A DNA stretch of 64,000 bases from the NCBI GenBank assembly GCA_016212855.1, contig JACRDP010000014.1:33653-97652 (forward strand), in the 5' to 3' direction. Positions within the stretch are counted from its first letter, which is position 1. Each line of letters opens with the position of its first letter. Source of the DNA: Elusimicrobiota bacterium. GTDB lineage: Bacteria; Elusimicrobiota; Elusimicrobia; UBA1565; UBA9628. Below the pieces are notes generated by a model, which saw nothing but the letters and a program-made list of their open reading frames with translations, ran no database searches and was not told the origin of the DNA. Of this stretch, positions 35,639 to 43,725 are shown in pieces. The translations under genes and the position numbers were made by a program.

Positions 35639-35734
35639 GGTTGAGTATACCCTGGGCCGGCCGGCGGCGCATGGGCCTTCGGACCCCCCCTCCCAGGTCC
35701 CAAAAGGGTGAAAAGAAGCAATACAGCGCGTATT

Positions 35735-35743
35735 TGCTACACT
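35735..35743 (+). promoter_or_regulatory. Extended -10 promoter of the RmlD-like gene
   Basis: TGC-TACACT ends 6 nt before the GTG at 35750, placing the predicted transcription start at or beside the start codon. The -35 is poor, as expected for an extended -10 promoter. The divergent transglycosylase promoter lies about 90 bp to the left. Confidence 0.6.
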
Positions 35744-35749
35744 TTCGGC

Positions 35750-36685
35750 GTGGAAGACAAGATGCTGGTCATCGGGGGCACCGGGCTGGTCGGAAACGCC
35801 CTCCTGAGGGCCTGGATGGCCCGCGGCGCCCGGGTCTCGGCCGCCACCTACCACTGCCATCCCTCCGGGAGCTTCCTGCAGTTGGACATGCGCGATGAAG
35901 GCAAGGTCCGCTCCTTCCTCGCCGCCCACCGCCCCACCGTGGCGGCGGTCCCCGCGGCGAACCCCTTCGTGGACTACTGCGAGCTGCACCCCGGGGAGAC
36001 CCGAGAGGTCAACGTGAAGGGCACCCTCAACGTGGCCCGCGCCTGCCGGGAGATCGGCGCCCGGATGATCTTCTACTCGTCCGATTACGTTTTCGACGGC
36101 GTCAAGGGAACCTATACAGAGGAAGACGCGCCGAGCCCGATCAACGAGTACGGGCGCCAGAAAGCCGAGGCCGAGGCCGGCGTGCTCGCCTGCGATCCCA
36201 AAAACCTCGTGTTGCGCACCTCAGGCGCTTACGGCTGGCAGTGGGAGCCGAAGAACTTCGTCTTGCAGGTCAGGAACAACCTCAGCGAGGGCCGCAAGAT
36301 GCGCGTCGCCGCGGGCGTGCGCTATAATCCGACCTACGTCGAGAACCTGGCTGAGATCACCGCCGGGCTCGTCGCCGAGCGCGCGGGCGGCATCTTCCAC
36401 GTCGTCGGCGCCGAGGAGATCGATCGCTTCGAGTTCGCGACGCGCGTCGCCCGTGCCTTCGGCCTCGACGCGTCCTTGCTCGAACGAGTGAGCGCGGCCG
36501 AGTTCAAGGCGCCGGCCGCGCGGCCTAAGGAAAGCAGCCTCATCACGGAAAAAGTTCGCCGCCTCCTTCCCGGAACTCCCCCGGTCGGCGTCGCCGCCGG
36601 CTTGAACAGCATGCTCGCTTCGGAGCCCGCCTGGCGGGAGTACGCGAAGACCCTGCCCGATCCCGCGGCCAAGGTTAAACCCTAA
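35750..36685 (+). CDS. RmlD-like NAD(P)-dependent sugar reductase (dTDP-4-dehydrorhamnose reductase family)
   Basis: 311 residues from GTG 35750, or 307 from ATG 35762 (which has GGAAGA just upstream). Rossmann loop LVIGGTGLVGNALLRAW, the RmlD-like IFYSSDYVFDGVKGTY and catalytic YxxxK in NEYGRQKAEAE, and a C-terminal FHVVGAEEIDRFEFATRVAR. These place it among extended SDRs of the RmlD/MAT2B group that reduce a 4-keto sugar nucleotide. Substrate not provable; rmlABC is not in the window. The stop lies within the stem of a terminator. Confidence 0.8.
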   Translation: MEDKMLVIGGTGLVGNALLRAWMARGARVSAATYHCHPSGSFLQLDMRDEGKVRSFLAAHRPTVAAVPAANPFVDYCELHPGETREVNVKGTLNVARACREIGARMIFYSSDYVFDGVKGTYTEEDAPSPINEYGRQKAEAEAGVLACDPKNLVLRTSGAYGWQWEPKNFVLQVRNNLSEGRKMRVAAGVRYNPTYVENLAEITAGLVAERAGGIFHVVGAEEIDRFEFATRVARAFGLDASLLERVSAAEFKAPAARPKESSLITEKVRRLLPGTPPVGVAAGLNSMLASEPAWREYAKTLPDPAAKVKP

Positions 36686-36710
36686 GACGTAGCGTCTTAG
36701 GTCGTTTTTT
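36681..36710 (+). terminator. Intrinsic terminator after the RmlD-like gene
   Basis: A perfect 9-bp stem CCTAAGACG/CGTCTTAGG with loop TAG, then TCG and six T residues. Textbook Rho-independent terminator. The upstream gene's TAA is inside the stem. It separates that gene from the rpsB operon. Confidence 0.9.
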
Positions 36711-36718
36711 GCTATCAT
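36710..36718 (+). promoter_or_regulatory. Extended -10 promoter of the rpsB operon
   Basis: TGC-TATCAT directly follows the T-tract of the preceding terminator. The predicted start near 36725 gives a leader of about 33 nt that contains GGAGGA (36741-36746) and a small GGAT/ATCC hairpin before the rpsB ATG at 36758, so this operon has a conventional leader, unlike many others here. Confidence 0.6.
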
Positions 36719-36757
36719 TCTCCGTCGCGACAATTCCTGGAGGATAGACATCCGCTC

Positions 36758-37582
36758 ATGATCAACGTTTCTATGAAGGCCATGCTGGAAGCCGGCGTGC
36801 ATTTCGGTCATCAGACCCGCCGCTGGAATCCCAAGATGGGCCGCTTTATTTTCGGCGAGCGCAACGCCATCCACATCATCGACCTCCAGAAGACGGCCAA
36901 GGAGATCAAGAAGGTCGCGCAGTGGGTCTCCGACCAGGCCGCGGCCGGCAAGAAGTTCCTCTTCGTCGGCACGAAGAAGCAGGCCCAGGACATTCTCAAG
37001 ACCGAGGCCGAGCGCTGCGGCGCCTCCTACGTCTGCGAGAAGTGGCTCGGCGGCACGCTCACGAACTTCGCGACGCTGCGCAAGTCCGTCAAGCGCCTCG
37101 AGGAGATCGAGAAGTGGCAGACCGACGGCATCTTCGCGGTTCTCCCCAAGAAGGAAGTCTCCCGCCTCAATAAGGAGCTCGCCAAGTTAAAGAGGAATCT
37201 CTCCGGTCTCCGCGGCTTGAACACGTTGCCTGATGTCGTCTTCGTCGTTGATCCGGTCGAAGAGGATCTCTCGGTCCAGGAAGCCCGCAAGCTGGGTATT
37301 CCGATCGTCGCCGTCTGCGACACCGACTGCGATCCCGACCTGATCGATCACCCGATCCCGGGCAACGACGACGCCGCGCGCTCCATCAAGCTGTTCTGCG
37401 CGCTCGTCGCCGACGCCGTCAACGAAGGCAAGGGCATCCTGGAAGCGGCGAAGAGCGCCGAGTCCGTCGCCGCCGCCGAGGCTGAGATGCTCGCCGCGGC
37501 CGCCGCCGAGACCGCCGCGGGTCAGCAGACCGCGGACGTCGTGTACGCGACCGAAGAACCCGCGGCCGAGGCCGCGAATTAA
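36758..37582 (+). CDS. rpsB: 30S ribosomal protein S2
   Basis: 274 residues. The N-terminal [57 protein letters not shown] and the [12 protein letters not shown] stretch are S2 signatures. The last 50 residues form an Ala/Glu-rich tail longer than usual. First gene of rpsB-tsf-pyrH-frr, the near-universal translation/UMP cluster. A GGAGGA ribosome site lies 11 nt upstream of the start, slightly far. Confidence 0.98.
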   Translation: MINVSMKAMLEAGVHFGHQTRRWNPKMGRFIFGERNAIHIIDLQKTAKEIKKVAQWVSDQAAAGKKFLFVGTKKQAQDILKTEAERCGASYVCEKWLGGTLTNFATLRKSVKRLEEIEKWQTDGIFAVLPKKEVSRLNKELAKLKRNLSGLRGLNTLPDVVFVVDPVEEDLSVQEARKLGIPIVAVCDTDCDPDLIDHPIPGNDDAARSIKLFCALVADAVNEGKGILEAAKSAESVAAAEAEMLAAAAAETAAGQQTADVVYATEEPAAEAAN

Positions 37583-37583
37583 T

Positions 37584-38450
37584 ATGCCCACCATGGATTC
37601 CACCCAGCTGATCAAGGATTTGCGCGAGAAGTCCGGCGCGGGCATGATGGACTGCAAGCGCGCGCTCGATGAGGCCAAAGGCAATTTCGAAGAGGCGATG
37701 ACGATCCTTCGTAAGAAGGGTCTGTCCGACGCCGCGAAGAAGGCCACGCGCGTGACGAAGGAAGGCGCGGTGTCCTTCAAGATCGACGGCAAGGCCGGCG
37801 CGATCCTCGAGATCAACTCCGAGACCGACTTCGTCGCCAAGGGTTCCGACTTCCAGGCGATGGTCAAGACCATCGTCGACAAGGCCGCGGCCGGCACGCT
37901 CAAGAGCGTCGAGGCCGCCAACGACGAGTTCGTCAAGCCGATGGTCGGCAAGCTCGGCGAGAACATGGCCGTGCGCCGCTACGTGCGCTTCGAGCTCAAG
38001 GGCCCGGGCCTCATCGCCGGCTACGCCCACCAGACCGATCCAGCCGTTCCCGCGAAGAAGGGCGCCTTGATCGAGCTCTCCGCCCCCACCGACGCGGCCG
38101 CGAAGTCGCCCGAGATGGCCGAGCTCGCGAAGGAACTGCTCCTGCAAATCGTCGGCAACATCCCCACCGCGAAGTATCTCGCGCGCGAGGAGATCCCCGC
38201 CGCCGACATCGCGAAGGAGAAGGAGATCCAGACCGAGATCCTGCGTAAGGAGGGGAAGCCGGAGGCTTCCCTTCCCAAGATCCTCGAAGGCAAGATCAAC
38301 AAGCTGTTCTACCAGGCCTACTGCCTGCTCGAGCAGCCCTCGATCCGCGACCCGAAGACGAACGTGACGGCGCTGCTCAAGGCGGCCGGCGCGAAAGTCG
38401 GCGGCGAGATCAAGATCGCCCGCTTCGCCCGCTACCAGCTGGGCGAGTAA
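37584..38450 (+). CDS. tsf: Translation elongation factor Ts
   Basis: 288 residues, guanine nucleotide exchange factor for EF-Tu. The UBA-like N-terminus has LIKDLREKSGAGMMDCKRAL, and the core signature EINSETDFVAKGSDF follows; the C-terminus has LEQPSIRDPKTNV. The stop of rpsB is 1 nt upstream, so there is no room for a leader. The start could also be the ATG three codons later. Confidence 0.97.
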   Translation: MPTMDSTQLIKDLREKSGAGMMDCKRALDEAKGNFEEAMTILRKKGLSDAAKKATRVTKEGAVSFKIDGKAGAILEINSETDFVAKGSDFQAMVKTIVDKAAAGTLKSVEAANDEFVKPMVGKLGENMAVRRYVRFELKGPGLIAGYAHQTDPAVPAKKGALIELSAPTDAAAKSPEMAELAKELLLQIVGNIPTAKYLAREEIPAADIAKEKEIQTEILRKEGKPEASLPKILEGKINKLFYQAYCLLEQPSIRDPKTNVTALLKAAGAKVGGEIKIARFARYQLGE

Positions 38451-39182
<732 letters not shown>

Positions 39183-39185
39183 ACC

Positions 39186-39755
39186 ATGGCCACTCAAGCC
39201 GCCGACGCCGTCGTCGCCCAGATGGAAATCGCGATGAAGGAACGCCTGTCCCGCATGGGCAAGGAGTTCTCCGTCATGCGCACCGGCCGCGCCAACCCGA
39301 TGATGCTCGAGTCGGTGAAGGTCGAGGCCTACGGCTCGCTCGTCCCCCTCAAGCAGGTCGCCGCGGTCTCCGTGCCCGAGGCGCGCACCCTTGAGATCCG
39401 GCCCTGGGATCCCTCCACTCTTCAGGACATCGAGAAGGCTCTTCAAAAGGCCGACGTCGGCGCGATGCCCCAGAACGACGGCAAGATGATCCGCATCTCG
39501 CTCCCGATGATGACCGAGGACCGCCGCAAGGACCTCGTCAAGACGGTCAAGAAGGTGGGCGAAGAGTTCAAAGGCGGCGTGCGCACCGAGCGCCAGGAAG
39601 CCCTCAACAAGATCAAGAAGTCCTTCCAGTCCAAGGAGATCACCGAAGACGATCTCCGCGGCCTCGAAACCCGCGTCCAGAAACTCACCGACTCCTTCAC
39701 GAAGCAGATCGACGACTCGATCGCCGCGAAAGAGAAGGAAATCACCACCATCTAG
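39186..39755 (+). CDS. frr: Ribosome recycling factor
   Basis: 189 residues, standard length. It splits the post-termination ribosome with EF-G. The signature FSVMRTGRANPMMLESVKVE, then SVPEARTLEIRPWDPSTLQD, IRISLPMMTEDRRKDLVKTV and the C-terminal DDSIAAKEKEITTI are conserved. It follows pyrH by 3 nt. Confidence 0.97.
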   Translation: MATQAADAVVAQMEIAMKERLSRMGKEFSVMRTGRANPMMLESVKVEAYGSLVPLKQVAAVSVPEARTLEIRPWDPSTLQDIEKALQKADVGAMPQNDGKMIRISLPMMTEDRRKDLVKTVKKVGEEFKGGVRTERQEALNKIKKSFQSKEITEDDLRGLETRVQKLTDSFTKQIDDSIAAKEKEITTI

Positions 39756-39814
39756 GGGGCCGCTTCCTACGGCGATGGACGCGGCCATTTCCTCGCTAAG
39801 CTCGGTCACCTCCT

Positions 39815-40519
39815 ATGTCAGACACAAATAATCTCCCCCGCCACGTCGCCGTCATCATGGACGGCAACGGCCGTTGGGCCGCCAAGCGCGGGCTTCCGCG
39901 GATCGCGGGCCATAAGGCGGGCGTCGATTCGGTCCGCGCCATCGTGCGCGCCGCCGGCGAGCTCGGCATCAAGACGCTGACGCTTTACTCTTTCTCGACG
40001 GAGAATTGGCTTCGTCCCAAAGAGGAGGTCGGCGAGCTCATGAAGTTGCTGTCCTGGGCGCTCACTAAAGAGACGCTCGAGCTCGACAAGAACGACGTGC
40101 GCCTGTCCGCGATCGGCCGCCTCGACGCCTTGCCCGCCGGCGTGCGCCAAGAACTCGACGGGGCGATCGAGCGCCTGGCCGACAACAAGGGACTCAACTT
40201 GGTTCTCGCGCTGAACTACGGCGGGCGCCAGGAGATTCTGGACGCGGCGAACAAGGCGCTCGCCGCCGGCGCCAAAACCCTCGACGAAGATGCGATTTCG
40301 GAGAATCTCTACGGCGAGGGCTTGCCCGAGCTCGACCTGATGATCCGCACCTCGGGCGAGATGCGCATCTCCAATTTCCTGCTCTGGCAGGTCGCCTACG
40401 CCGAGCTGTTCGTGACCCCGGTGCTGTGGCCCGACTTCCGCAAGGAGCACCTCGTCGCCGCGCTCGAGGACTACCGGAAGCGCGACCGGCGCTTCGGCGG
40501 CCTGTCGGCCAAGCCCTAG
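39815..40519 (+). CDS. uppS: Isoprenyl transferase (undecaprenyl diphosphate synthase)
   Basis: 234 residues. Cis-prenyltransferase making the C55 lipid carrier for peptidoglycan and surface glycans. The motif HVAVIMDGNGRWAAKRGLPR has the catalytic Asp; LTLYSFSTENWLRPKEEV and DLMIRTSGEMRISNFLLWQ are further conserved blocks. It sits between frr and cdsA, as in many bacteria. No purine-rich site precedes the ATG; the bases just before are CACCTCCT. Confidence 0.97.
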   Translation: MSDTNNLPRHVAVIMDGNGRWAAKRGLPRIAGHKAGVDSVRAIVRAAGELGIKTLTLYSFSTENWLRPKEEVGELMKLLSWALTKETLELDKNDVRLSAIGRLDALPAGVRQELDGAIERLADNKGLNLVLALNYGGRQEILDAANKALAAGAKTLDEDAISENLYGEGLPELDLMIRTSGEMRISNFLLWQVAYAELFVTPVLWPDFRKEHLVAALEDYRKRDRRFGGLSAKP

Positions 40520-40525
40520 CCGACA

Positions 40526-40543
40526 ACTATCCTCGAGGATAGT
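40526..40543. repeat. 18-bp perfect palindrome between uppS and cdsA
   Basis: ACTATCCTC/GAGGATAGT without spacer, 6 nt after the uppS stop and about 30 nt before the cdsA -10 box TAGAAT (40574-40579). It resembles an operator more than a terminator because no loop or T-tract is present. No regulator can be named. Confidence 0.5.
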
Positions 40544-40585
40544 CGTGGTCCCGGCTCAGGCGTCCAATTTTTGTAGAATGGGCCT

Positions 40586-41368
40586 ATGCTTCTTCCGCGC
40601 GTCCTGACCGCGCTCATCGGCATTCCCGTCATGCTGTTCCTCGTTCACGCCGGCGGCATGGCGTACGGGATCTTCGTCGCCGGCATCTCGGCCCTGTGCT
40701 GCTATGAGTACGCCCTGATGCTGCGCCTCGGCGGCCGTCCCGTCCAGTTCGTCCCGACCGTGGCTTTAGGCGCCGCGCTGGCGGCCTGCGCCTCGCTCGG
40801 CGGCCCGCTCGCGCTCGTCCTGGCGGGCGGCGCGGCCTTCGTCGTCCTCGTGGAGATGGCCGCCAAGGTCCACTCGCTCGACCGCGTCGCGCTGACCTTA
40901 TTCGGCGCCTTGTTCGCGGGCTGGATGCCCGCTCACCTCGCCCTGATCCGCGATCTGCGCCCGCACGGCGAGGCCTTCGCCTTCCTGACCTTCGCCTCGG
41001 TCTGGGCGATGGACACGGCCGCCTACGCCGCGGGCAAGGGCTTCGGCCGCCGCCCGCTCGCGGCCACGCTCTCGCCCAAGAAAACCTGGGAGGGAGCCGC
41101 CGCCGGCTTCGCGGCCGCGATCGCCGTCTGCCTCGCGTTCCAGAAATTCTCCTTGAGCGAGGCGCTCACTCCGTTGCAGGCCGTCCTCGTCGGCTCTCTG
41201 ATCGGCGTGATGGGCCAGCTCTCCGATCTCGCCGAGTCCATGGTCAAGCGCGACGTCGGCATCAAGGACTCGGGGTCTTTGCTCCCCGGCCACGGCGGCG
41301 TCTTCGACCGTTTCGACTCCTATATTCTCTGCGCGCCCGCCGTCTATTGGGCCCTCACGCTCAAATGA
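40586..41368 (+). CDS. cdsA: Phosphatidate cytidylyltransferase
   Basis: 260 residues, multi-pass membrane enzyme making CDP-diacylglycerol for phospholipid synthesis. The C-terminal family signature SDLAESMVKRDVGIKDSGSL followed by PGHGGVFDRFDS is complete, and SPKKTWEGAAAGF precedes it. About seven hydrophobic segments. A TAGAAT box ends 6 nt before the ATG, so an internal leaderless promoter is possible. Coupled to dxr by ATGA (41365-41368). Confidence 0.96.
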   Translation: MLLPRVLTALIGIPVMLFLVHAGGMAYGIFVAGISALCCYEYALMLRLGGRPVQFVPTVALGAALAACASLGGPLALVLAGGAAFVVLVEMAAKVHSLDRVALTLFGALFAGWMPAHLALIRDLRPHGEAFAFLTFASVWAMDTAAYAAGKGFGRRPLAATLSPKKTWEGAAAGFAAAIAVCLAFQKFSLSEALTPLQAVLVGSLIGVMGQLSDLAESMVKRDVGIKDSGSLLPGHGGVFDRFDSYILCAPAVYWALTLK

Positions 41369-42537
41369 AAAAGGTCGCCATCCTCGGCTCGACGGGCTCC
41401 ATCGGCGTCAACGCCCTGAACGTCATCCGGGAGATGCCCGACAAGCTCTCCGTCTTCGGCCTCGCCGCGCACTCCAACTCTCTGATGGTGGCGCAGCAAG
41501 CCAAGGAGTTTAATGCCGCGGCCGTTTCGATGTTCGATCCGAAGGCTTCAGTTCATCTGAAGACTTTGCTCAACGGCCGCGCCAAGCATCTCGCTCCGGG
41601 CGTCGAGGGCCTGTGCGACCTGGCCTCGCATCCCGACGTGGACGTGGTGCTCACCTCCGTCGTCGGCGGCGTCGGCTTCGCGCCGCTTCTCGCCGCGATC
41701 CGTGCCGGGAAGATCGTGGCACTCGCCAATAAAGAGCCGATGGTCATGGCCGGCGCGCAGTTCATGCGCGAGGCCGAGAAGTGGAACGCGAAGATCGTCC
41801 CCGTGGACTCGGAGCCCTCCGCCATTTTCCAGTGCGTGCAGGGCCTCAATCCGGACCCGCGCGCCGCGGCGCCGCTCAAAACGATCAAGCGCGTCATCCT
41901 CACCGCCTCCGGCGGCGCCTTCGCCAAATACAAGGGCGATCTCTCCGCGGTCACGCCCGAACAGGCCCTCATGCACCCGACGTGGAAGATGGGCAGGAAG
42001 ATCACGATCGACTGCGCGACCTTGATGAATAAGGGTTTCGAACTTATCGAGATCATGAATTTGTTCGGCCTCAAGAGAGATCAAGTCGAAATCGTGATCC
42101 ACCCCCAGTCCATCTTCCACTCCGGCGTCGAATTCTCCGACGGCTCCGTGCTCGCGCAGATGGGCGTGCCGGACATGAAGCTGCCGATTCAATACGGAAT
42201 GACGTATCCTGAGAGAGGCGCGCGCGTCATCGAGCCCCTGGACCTGGTCAAGGCCGGCGCTCTCGAGTTCCGCGCCCCCGACTTTTCCCGTTTCCCGTGC
42301 CTGGCGCTCGCGCGTGAGGCGGCGCAGAAGGGCGGCGGGATGCCCGCCGTGCTCAACGCCGCCGACGAGATCGCCGTGGAAGCGTTCTTGGGCGGCCGCA
42401 TCAAGTTTACCGACATACCGCGCGTGATCGAGAAGACCATGGCGGCGTACACCCCGAGCGGCGGCCTGCCCGGGTTCCAAGAAGTCGTCGAAGTCGACGC
42501 CTGGGCGAGAGCCAAGGCCGAGGAAAACTGCAAATGA
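41365..42537 (+). CDS. dxr: 1-deoxy-D-xylulose 5-phosphate reductoisomerase
   Basis: 390 residues. NADPH-dependent enzyme forming MEP in the non-mevalonate isoprenoid route that feeds UppS. Motifs: AILGSTGSIGVNALNVI, ALANKEPMVMAG, PVDSEPSAIFQC, LTASGGAFAKYKG, PTWKMGRKITIDCATLMNKG and HPQSIFHSGVEFSDGS. The ATG overlaps the cdsA stop and its own stop overlaps rseP (42534-42537). Confidence 0.97.
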   Translation: MKKVAILGSTGSIGVNALNVIREMPDKLSVFGLAAHSNSLMVAQQAKEFNAAAVSMFDPKASVHLKTLLNGRAKHLAPGVEGLCDLASHPDVDVVLTSVVGGVGFAPLLAAIRAGKIVALANKEPMVMAGAQFMREAEKWNAKIVPVDSEPSAIFQCVQGLNPDPRAAAPLKTIKRVILTASGGAFAKYKGDLSAVTPEQALMHPTWKMGRKITIDCATLMNKGFELIEIMNLFGLKRDQVEIVIHPQSIFHSGVEFSDGSVLAQMGVPDMKLPIQYGMTYPERGARVIEPLDLVKAGALEFRAPDFSRFPCLALAREAAQKGGGMPAVLNAADEIAVEAFLGGRIKFTDIPRVIEKTMAAYTPSGGLPGFQEVVEVDAWARAKAEENCK

Positions 42538-43646
42538 ACTCGATCCTGTCCATCCTTCACACCGTCGGCGCCAACGCCTTCGCGCTGGGGCTCGTCATCG
42601 TGCTCCACGAGTCCGGGCACTTCTTCGCCTGCCGCCGGCTGGGCGTGCGCGTCGAGAAGTTCGCCTTCGGCTTCGGCCCGGAGCTGATCGGCATCACCGA
42701 CAGCGTCGGCACCCGCTTCTCCCTGTGCGCCATCCCCTTCGGCGGCTTCGTCAAGCCCGCCGGCGAGGATCCCACGACTCAGGACGCCGGCTACAAGCCC
42801 AAGAAGGACGAATATTTCGGCCAGAGCTGGAACCGCCGCCTGATCATCGTGTACGCCGGCCCGGCGATGAACTACCTGCTCGCCTTCTCCCTCTACAGCG
42901 GCCTGATCTGGTTCAAGGGCATGCCCGAGGCTTCGAAGGAGCCCATCATCGGCAACATGATGATCGGCTTCCCCGCCGACAAAGCCGGCATCGAGATCGG
43001 CGATAAGATCACCGCCTTCGGCGGCCGGGCGTTGACCGGCTGGGAGGATCTGGCGAGTTCGATCCATCGTTCCCCCGACAAGCAGATCAGCCTCTCCGTC
43101 GTGCGCGGCGACAAGACCCTTGAGATCAAGGTCACGCCGAAGCTGGACGACTCCGGCGAGCGCGGCGTCATCGGCATCATGCCCAAGGCGGAGTACAAGT
43201 CCGTCGGCCCGCTCGGCGCGGGCCGCGAGGCCCTGCGCCTGTGCTGGACGCAGAGCAAGCAGACGGTCACCACGATCGCGGGCAAGCTCTGGAAGCGCGA
43301 GCGCCCCGACTTGGCCGGCCCCGTCGGCATCTTCCAGATGGTCTCGCGCGCCTCGCGCGCGGGCTGGGAGGAGTTCGTCTTCCTGATCGGCTTCATCTCG
43401 GTCGCGATCGGCTTCTTCAACCTTCTTCCCCTACCGCTTCTCGACGGCGGCCACGCCGCCTTCTACTGGTGGGAAGGAATCCGGGGCAAGCGCGCCTCGA
43501 ACGCGGCGATGGAGAAGGCCAACACCGTCGGCATCGCCTTTCTGATGTCGCTGCTCGTCTTCGCGACGTACAACGACGTCCTGCGCATCCGCACCGAGCG
43601 CGCGAGCAAGAAAACCGAGGCGCCGAAGGCCGAATTGAAAAAATAG
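42534..43646 (+). CDS. rseP: Site-2 protease RseP
   Basis: 370 residues, membrane zinc metalloprotease. HESGH at residues 25-29 in the first helix and the NLLPLPLLDGGH motif near residue 300 supply the zinc ligands; a PDZ domain lies between (ADKAGIEIGDKITAFGGRAL). It cuts transmembrane segments of anti-sigma factors and signal-peptide remnants. Coupled to dxr. Its TAG stop is fused to an inverted repeat: the G of the stop is the first base of the GGTGTCAGGC element. Confidence 0.95.
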   Translation: MNSILSILHTVGANAFALGLVIVLHESGHFFACRRLGVRVEKFAFGFGPELIGITDSVGTRFSLCAIPFGGFVKPAGEDPTTQDAGYKPKKDEYFGQSWNRRLIIVYAGPAMNYLLAFSLYSGLIWFKGMPEASKEPIIGNMMIGFPADKAGIEIGDKITAFGGRALTGWEDLASSIHRSPDKQISLSVVRGDKTLEIKVTPKLDDSGERGVIGIMPKAEYKSVGPLGAGREALRLCWTQSKQTVTTIAGKLWKRERPDLAGPVGIFQMVSRASRAGWEEFVFLIGFISVAIGFFNLLPLPLLDGGHAAFYWWEGIRGKRASNAAMEKANTVGIAFLMSLLVFATYNDVLRIRTERASKKTEAPKAELKK

Positions 43647-43716
43647 GTGTCAGGCTTTCGGTTTTAAGTTTTGAGCGGAAGCCGGCATCATAAGTTAAAA
43701 CCGAAAGCCTGACACC
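43646..43716. repeat. Long inverted repeat with GGTGTCAGGC ends (REP/MITE-type), copy 2
   Basis: Arms 43646-43667 and 43695-43716 form a perfect 22-bp stem with a 27-nt loop. The outer 10 bp are identical to copy 1 at 34307-34384, while the inner stem differs but is still perfectly paired. It fills the gap between the rseP stop and proS, leaving only 9 nt before the proS ATG, so it must be transcribed and could affect proS expression. Confidence 0.8.
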
Positions 43717-43725
43717 ATAGAATCC

